DNA of 64,000 nucleotides. It comes from Alloscardovia macacae. GTDB lineage: Bacteria > Actinomycetota > Actinomycetes > Actinomycetales > Bifidobacteriaceae. Positions 60,022 through 64,000 of the stretch are shown one piece after another. Positions within the stretch are counted from its first letter, which is position 1. The number at the start of each line of letters is the position of its first letter. The notes beneath the pieces are model-generated. The model was not told where the DNA came from. It did not search any database and was given only the letters and a program-made list of their open reading frames with translations. The stretch lies in assembly GCF_002259705.1 (NCBI RefSeq), contig NZ_MWWT01000007.1, positions 1-64,000 of the forward strand. The letters are read 5' to 3'. Both the position numbers and the translations under genes were made by a program.

Positions 60022-62970
60022 ATGAAGATACAGTTTAACCCACACCAGGGGTATCAGGAAGATGCCATCAGCTCAGTAACAGACCTGTTTAAGGGACAGC
60101 CGAAAGGAAGCAGCTCACTCACCCGAAGCTTATTAAGTCTTCCTGCAGAAGACTCCATGCTCATCGATACGCCTGAATACTTAGGCGTTCATGGGAATAA
60201 TCTTCTTCTCAGTGATGCTACTATCCTTAAGAATCTTCAGGATATACAGAATCGTAATGCTGTAGAGCTCAGTCAGGAACTCGATGAAGGACTTCAGTTT
60301 GATATCGAGATGGAGACGGGTACCGGAAAAACATACGTATATCTGCGCACTGCTTTCGAGCTTGCACGCACGTATGGTTTTATGAAGTACATTATCCTCG
60401 TGCCTTCCGTAGCTATTCGTGAAGGCGTGAGGACATCTCTATCTCTGATGGCGGAGCATTTCCGTGAACTTTATCCAGATATCCAGTCAGATGTCACTGT
60501 GTATTCAGGTGATCGTTCAGAAGAGGTGCGTGGTTTCGCTACAGCGACGTCTCTTCAGTTTATGATCATGACCATAGACTCTCTGCGTGGAGATAAAAAT
60601 ACTCGTGTTATGCATCAGAAGCGAGACCGCTTGAGCGGTCTTCGCCCCCTAGATTATCTGAGGTCCACTCATCCTATCGTCATCATCGACGAACCTCAAA
60701 ACATGGAGACACAGCTAGCGCAGTCCGCTATTCAGGACCTCTCGCCACTGTGCATGCTCCGTTATTCAGCTACCCATCGTGTGCTACGTAACCTCGTCTA
60801 CCGACTCGACCCTATCGATGCACACCAGCTAGGACTCGTAAAACAAATCGTCATAGCTGATGCCGTTCAGGAAGGTGAAACTACCCAGCCCTATGTGCGC
60901 TTAGTAGAGATAAAACGAGACCCTCTTGCAGCTCGTATAGAGATTCTAGCGCGTAAGAAAGATGGCAAGATAGCGAAGAAGACAGTCACTGCTAAGCAAG
61001 GAGCAGATTTAGAAGTTCTATCTGGTGGTAATGAAACGTATGCAGATAACTGGCGCATATCAGAGATAAGCGCTGACCCAGAATATGTGGAGTTATCTCA
61101 TCACGGAAAAATTTCTCTCGATGAGCAGATAGGCGGACAGCAAAGGGCTCTCTTTAAAGAGATGATTCGCGAAACTATTCGTGAGCATTTCCGGCGCGAA
61201 GAGCTGCTTCACAGTAGACATGTAAAAGTTCTCTCGCTCTTCTTCATAGACCATGTCGCTTCCTATCTTGGTGATGGGTCGAATAATCTCGATGCGGATG
61301 GTCAGTTTGCAGTATGGTTTGACGAGATTTATCGTGAGGAACGTGCTCAGCGTCATTTATTAGCACACCTTCCTGAGAATCCCGTAGAAGCACGCTCAGG
61401 ATACTTCGCGCAAATGACGAAAGGACGCGGGGCGCAGAAAGTCACCACTTTTAAGGATAGCAGTGGAACGACAAAGGCAGATGATGATGCCTATGAACTC
61501 ATTATGAAAGATAAAGAACGTCTTCTCTCTGAAGATGAGCCAGTGCGTTTTATCTTTTCACACTCTGCTCTACGTGAAGGATGGGATAACCCTAATGTAT
61601 TCCAGATCTGCACTCTGCGCGATATGTCTTCTGAGACTGAACGCCGTCAGACCATAGGACGCGGTCTTCGTCTCCCTGTGGATAGTGAGGGTCATCGTGT
61701 TCATGACAGAAGCCTCGCTCAGCTTACTGTAATAGCGAATGAGTCGTATGCTCAGTTCGCGAAGGCACTTCAGGAGGAATACCAGAATGCAGGTATAGCC
61801 ATAGGCTTTGTGCGTACTACTGAATTCGCAAAGTTACATTTTGCCCATCCTGATGACCATTCTGATACTACTCAAGCACTTGGAGTAGAGCGCTCTCAGG
61901 AGATTTGGGATACTCTTCACGATCAGGGTTATCTCGATGATGACGGACGTGTAACTCCTCAGTTTGAGCCGAGAACGCCAGATTTCGAGCTCGAGCTTCC
62001 GGCTATGTATGACTCATTACGTACGTCTATCATAGATATAGTAATGAACTGCTATGTGGAACGCATCATCAAGCAAAAAAGAAAGCGCAAAGTACGTACT
62101 CTGAACAGAAATCTCTACATTACTCCAGAGTTCGAGGATTTTTGGGAAAAGATTTCTCAGAGGACTACATATCATGTGTCTTTCGACCAGGAAAAGGTCA
62201 TCCAGAACTGTGTGAAGGCTATTCAGGATGCTCCAGCCATAGAGCCTATCCGTATAGTAGTCACTAGAACGGGTATGACACTCGAACGCGGAGGCACACG
62301 TGATAGCGTGAAGGGAGAACGTATAGCGGAAGTAAAAGAAAGCTATACTCTCCCCGATATTATCTCAGAGCTTCAGAAGGATACCAGTCTCACGAGGCGA
62401 AGTATCGTCCGCATTCTTCAAGAATCTGGACGACTAAAGGACTTCCTCGCGAATCCTACTGAGTTCATGACCATGGTAAAGAAACGTATTCAGGAGGAAC
62501 TCTATCGCGTTATCGTCGATGGAATCCAGTATGAGCCTCTCGGGGGCTCTGTATACGAACTTCGTGAGCTGAAGGCCGACGGTAAACTCATCAAAGAATA
62601 TTTCGAGGATAACCTGTATAAAGTTCAGAATCCTGAGAAGACAGACTTCGACTATATCCTTCTCGATTCTGAAGTAGAACGACAGTTTGCACGATTCCTC
62701 GACACTCGTGAGGACATCTCCCTCTTCATGAAGCTGCCGGAGAAGTTCCATATTCCTACACCTGTAGGAAACTATAACCCGGACTGGGCCATAGTGAAGA
62801 AGGACGACGATGGTATAGAACGCCTTTACATGATTCGTGAGACTAAAGGTACGAATGACTTATCCATGCTTCGCCCCTCTGAAGCTGCGAAGATTAAAGC
62901 TGCTCGTCAGCATTTCAAGGCTTTGGATGTCGATTATAAGGTAAGCGAACCTCAGAAGTGGGAGGTCTAA
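60022..62970 (+). CDS. res: Type III restriction endonuclease (Res)
   Basis: A 982-residue superfamily 2 translocase-nuclease. Walker A is M97-E-T-G-T-G-K-T104, the DEAD-box variant D223-E-P-Q226, and motif VI is Q543-T-I-G-R-G-L-R-L-P, all typical of Res. The C-terminal nuclease shows N-P-D921-W ... E940-T-K942, a PD-(D/E)xK site, with T-K-G following. It begins 11 nt after mod, so the two are cotranscribed; it cleaves DNA lacking the Mod methylation. Confidence 0.95.
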   Translation: MKIQFNPHQGYQEDAISSVTDLFKGQPKGSSSLTRSLLSLPAEDSMLIDTPEYLGVHGNNLLLSDATILKNLQDIQNRNAVELSQELDEGLQFDIEMETGTGKTYVYLRTAFELARTYGFMKYIILVPSVAIREGVRTSLSLMAEHFRELYPDIQSDVTVYSGDRSEEVRGFATATSLQFMIMTIDSLRGDKNTRVMHQKRDRLSGLRPLDYLRSTHPIVIIDEPQNMETQLAQSAIQDLSPLCMLRYSATHRVLRNLVYRLDPIDAHQLGLVKQIVIADAVQEGETTQPYVRLVEIKRDPLAARIEILARKKDGKIAKKTVTAKQGADLEVLSGGNETYADNWRISEISADPEYVELSHHGKISLDEQIGGQQRALFKEMIRETIREHFRREELLHSRHVKVLSLFFIDHVASYLGDGSNNLDADGQFAVWFDEIYREERAQRHLLAHLPENPVEARSGYFAQMTKGRGAQKVTTFKDSSGTTKADDDAYELIMKDKERLLSEDEPVRFIFSHSALREGWDNPNVFQICTLRDMSSETERRQTIGRGLRLPVDSEGHRVHDRSLAQLTVIANESYAQFAKALQEEYQNAGIAIGFVRTTEFAKLHFAHPDDHSDTTQALGVERSQEIWDTLHDQGYLDDDGRVTPQFEPRTPDFELELPAMYDSLRTSIIDIVMNCYVERIIKQKRKRKVRTLNRNLYITPEFEDFWEKISQRTTYHVSFDQEKVIQNCVKAIQDAPAIEPIRIVVTRTGMTLERGGTRDSVKGERIAEVKESYTLPDIISELQKDTSLTRRSIVRILQESGRLKDFLANPTEFMTMVKKRIQEELYRVIVDGIQYEPLGGSVYELRELKADGKLIKEYFEDNLYKVQNPEKTDFDYILLDSEVERQFARFLDTREDISLFMKLPEKFHIPTPVGNYNPDWAIVKKDDDGIERLYMIRETKGTNDLSMLRPSEAAKIKAARQHFKALDVDYKVSEPQKWEV

Positions 62971-62977
62971 AACAGCT

Positions 62978-64000
62978 ATGCTTTATCCAGAGGATTATGC
63001 AGCGAAATATCACGCTTATCAGTTAGAGCGCACGTACACCTCCAGTCCCGAAGATTCTGTAGGACCGCTCGCTGGTTTACTCTTCGACGCACAAGTCGAG
63101 CCTAAACCACATCAGATAGATGCTGCGTTATTCGCGCTTCATTCTCCTTTCCGTAAGGGAGTAATCCTCGCGGATGAAGTAGGCCTGGGGAAAACCATAG
63201 AAGCAGGAATCGTTATAAGCCAGTTCTGGGCAGAGAGGAAGAGAAATATCCTGATTATTTCTCCATCTTCTCTGCGCCAGCAGTGGCAGCAGGAGCTCAG
63301 TGAAAAGTTTGCATTACCGTCGCTCGTCTTAGATAGATTCCAGTTAGATGTTCTTTCTTCTCCACCCGCAGAAAGAGTGAAGTCCCCACGCATCTTTATA
63401 TGTTCCTATGAGTTTGCTAACGCACACACGCTCGATCTCGCTATTCCGTGGGATCTCGTCGTCTGCGATGAGGCTCATCGTCTTCGCGCGCACTGGACCC
63501 AGCGCGCGAAGATAGCGCAAGCAGTATCCTCTATCTGCTCAGATGCATCACGATGCATTATGCTCACTGCTACACCACTCCAGAATCGTTTAGAAGAACT
63601 TTACGGTATAGTCAGCGTCTTTGATCCGGACTTTTTCCAGTCTTTTGATGCTTTTAAGGAACGCTACGTAAACCATCCAGATGATTTGGGGAATGACGAT
63701 CTTGCTCAGAGAGTATCCCTCATCGCGAAGCGTACACTGAGAAAGGATGCACAAAAGTATATTCGTTATACGAATCGCATACCTCTGACGTTTGCGTTCA
63801 CCCCTAGCGAGGCTGAGCAGAAGATATATGATCTCATAAATAACTACTTGCAGAGGCCATTTCTCTATGCTTTTCCTCAGTCACAGCGATTTCTCTCATC
63901 GATTATTATCCGTAAACGGTTAGGGTCTTCTCCACTTGCTTTAGCTACGACTCTCGAAAAGATATCTCATCGCCTTGAGTCCGAACTACGCTCAGGCCGT
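62978..64000 (+). CDS. SNF2/RapA-type DEAD-box helicase, partial (runs off window)
   Basis: Begins at ATG 62978, 7 nt after res, and stays open for 341 codons to the window edge. Motif I is D66-E-V-G-L-G-K-T73 (ILADEVGLGKTIEAGIV), motif II D164-E-A-H167, and motif III T-A-T-P-L-Q-N (about 197). IEAGIVISQF and WDLVVCDEAHRLRA are SNF2-like. Its placement in the mod-res transcript suggests a role in the restriction system or a linked defence system; homologues such as DrmD in DISARM are also SNF2-type. The C-terminal half is not visible. Confidence 0.85.
   Translation, partial: MLYPEDYAAKYHAYQLERTYTSSPEDSVGPLAGLLFDAQVEPKPHQIDAALFALHSPFRKGVILADEVGLGKTIEAGIVISQFWAERKRNILIISPSSLRQQWQQELSEKFALPSLVLDRFQLDVLSSPPAERVKSPRIFICSYEFANAHTLDLAIPWDLVVCDEAHRLRAHWTQRAKIAQAVSSICSDASRCIMLTATPLQNRLEELYGIVSVFDPDFFQSFDAFKERYVNHPDDLGNDDLAQRVSLIAKRTLRKDAQKYIRYTNRIPLTFAFTPSEAEQKIYDLINNYLQRPFLYAFPQSQRFLSSIIIRKRLGSSPLALATTLEKISHRLESELRSGR

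Overview
The window is a chromosomal segment from an actinobacterium, most likely a member of the Bifidobacteriaceae. The grounds are the partial 16S rRNA, the atpBEFHAGDC-nucS order, the long actinobacterial leuA, NucS, an actinobacterial myo-inositol phosphate synthase and a Tad-type pilus cluster with a DUF4244-like pilin. I cannot fix the genus from the sequence alone. GC is moderate (roughly the mid 50s) through the core and visibly lower in the last 8.6 kb.

Layout. 1-2.9 kb: the 5' part of a 16S rRNA gene (minus), then a decayed stretch holding an antitoxin relic, fragments of two Cys/Met-metabolism PLP enzymes, and a small toxin-antitoxin pair whose antitoxin seems to start at AUA. 2.9-5.8 kb: a sortase-anchored InlB-repeat surface protein and tRNA-Lys. 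5.9-19.7 kb (minus): formate-THF ligase, a C69 dipeptidase, a PEBP-like protein, holB-tmk-topA, a PAP2 phosphatase, SRP RNA, an LTA-synthase-like enzyme and inositol-phosphate synthase. Two copies of a 112/113-nt palindromic element lie in the gaps here. 19.9-22.2 kb (plus): a class A penicillin-binding protein. 22.3-30.6 kb (minus): leuA, a split aspartokinase with asd, recR and dnaX. 30.6-35.2 kb (minus): a compact Tad pilus operon. 35.5-41.3 kb (plus): a candidate small RNA, ppk, a MutT1-like NUDIX protein and a methionine-synthase-like gene preceded by a switch-like structured leader. 41.4-52 kb: an AbiEi-like protein (plus), then nrdH, nucS, the ATP synthase operon and metA (all minus). 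52-55.4 kb (plus): a sugar ABC transporter without its ATPase.

55.4-64 kb (plus) is a lower-GC defence island. It holds an AbiF/AbiD-like HEPN gene behind a strong promoter and a two-hairpin leader RNA, a Fic-domain protein, a type III restriction-modification pair (mod, res), and an SNF2-type helicase that runs off the window end. The Abi gene with its structured leader resembles the recently recognised AbiF RNA/HEPN toxin-antitoxin arrangement and is the most exciting item here. The most likely undescribed items are the covarying palindromic element and the leader of the methionine-synthase-like gene.

How the genes work together. lysC/asd, metA and the metE-like gene belong to aspartate-family and methionine metabolism, and fhs feeds one-carbon units to it. 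The two broken trans-sulfuration genes suggest redundancy or loss in that pathway. holB, tmk, topA, dnaX, recR and nucS are DNA replication and repair functions. The PBP, PAP2, LTA synthase and inositol synthase serve the cell envelope.
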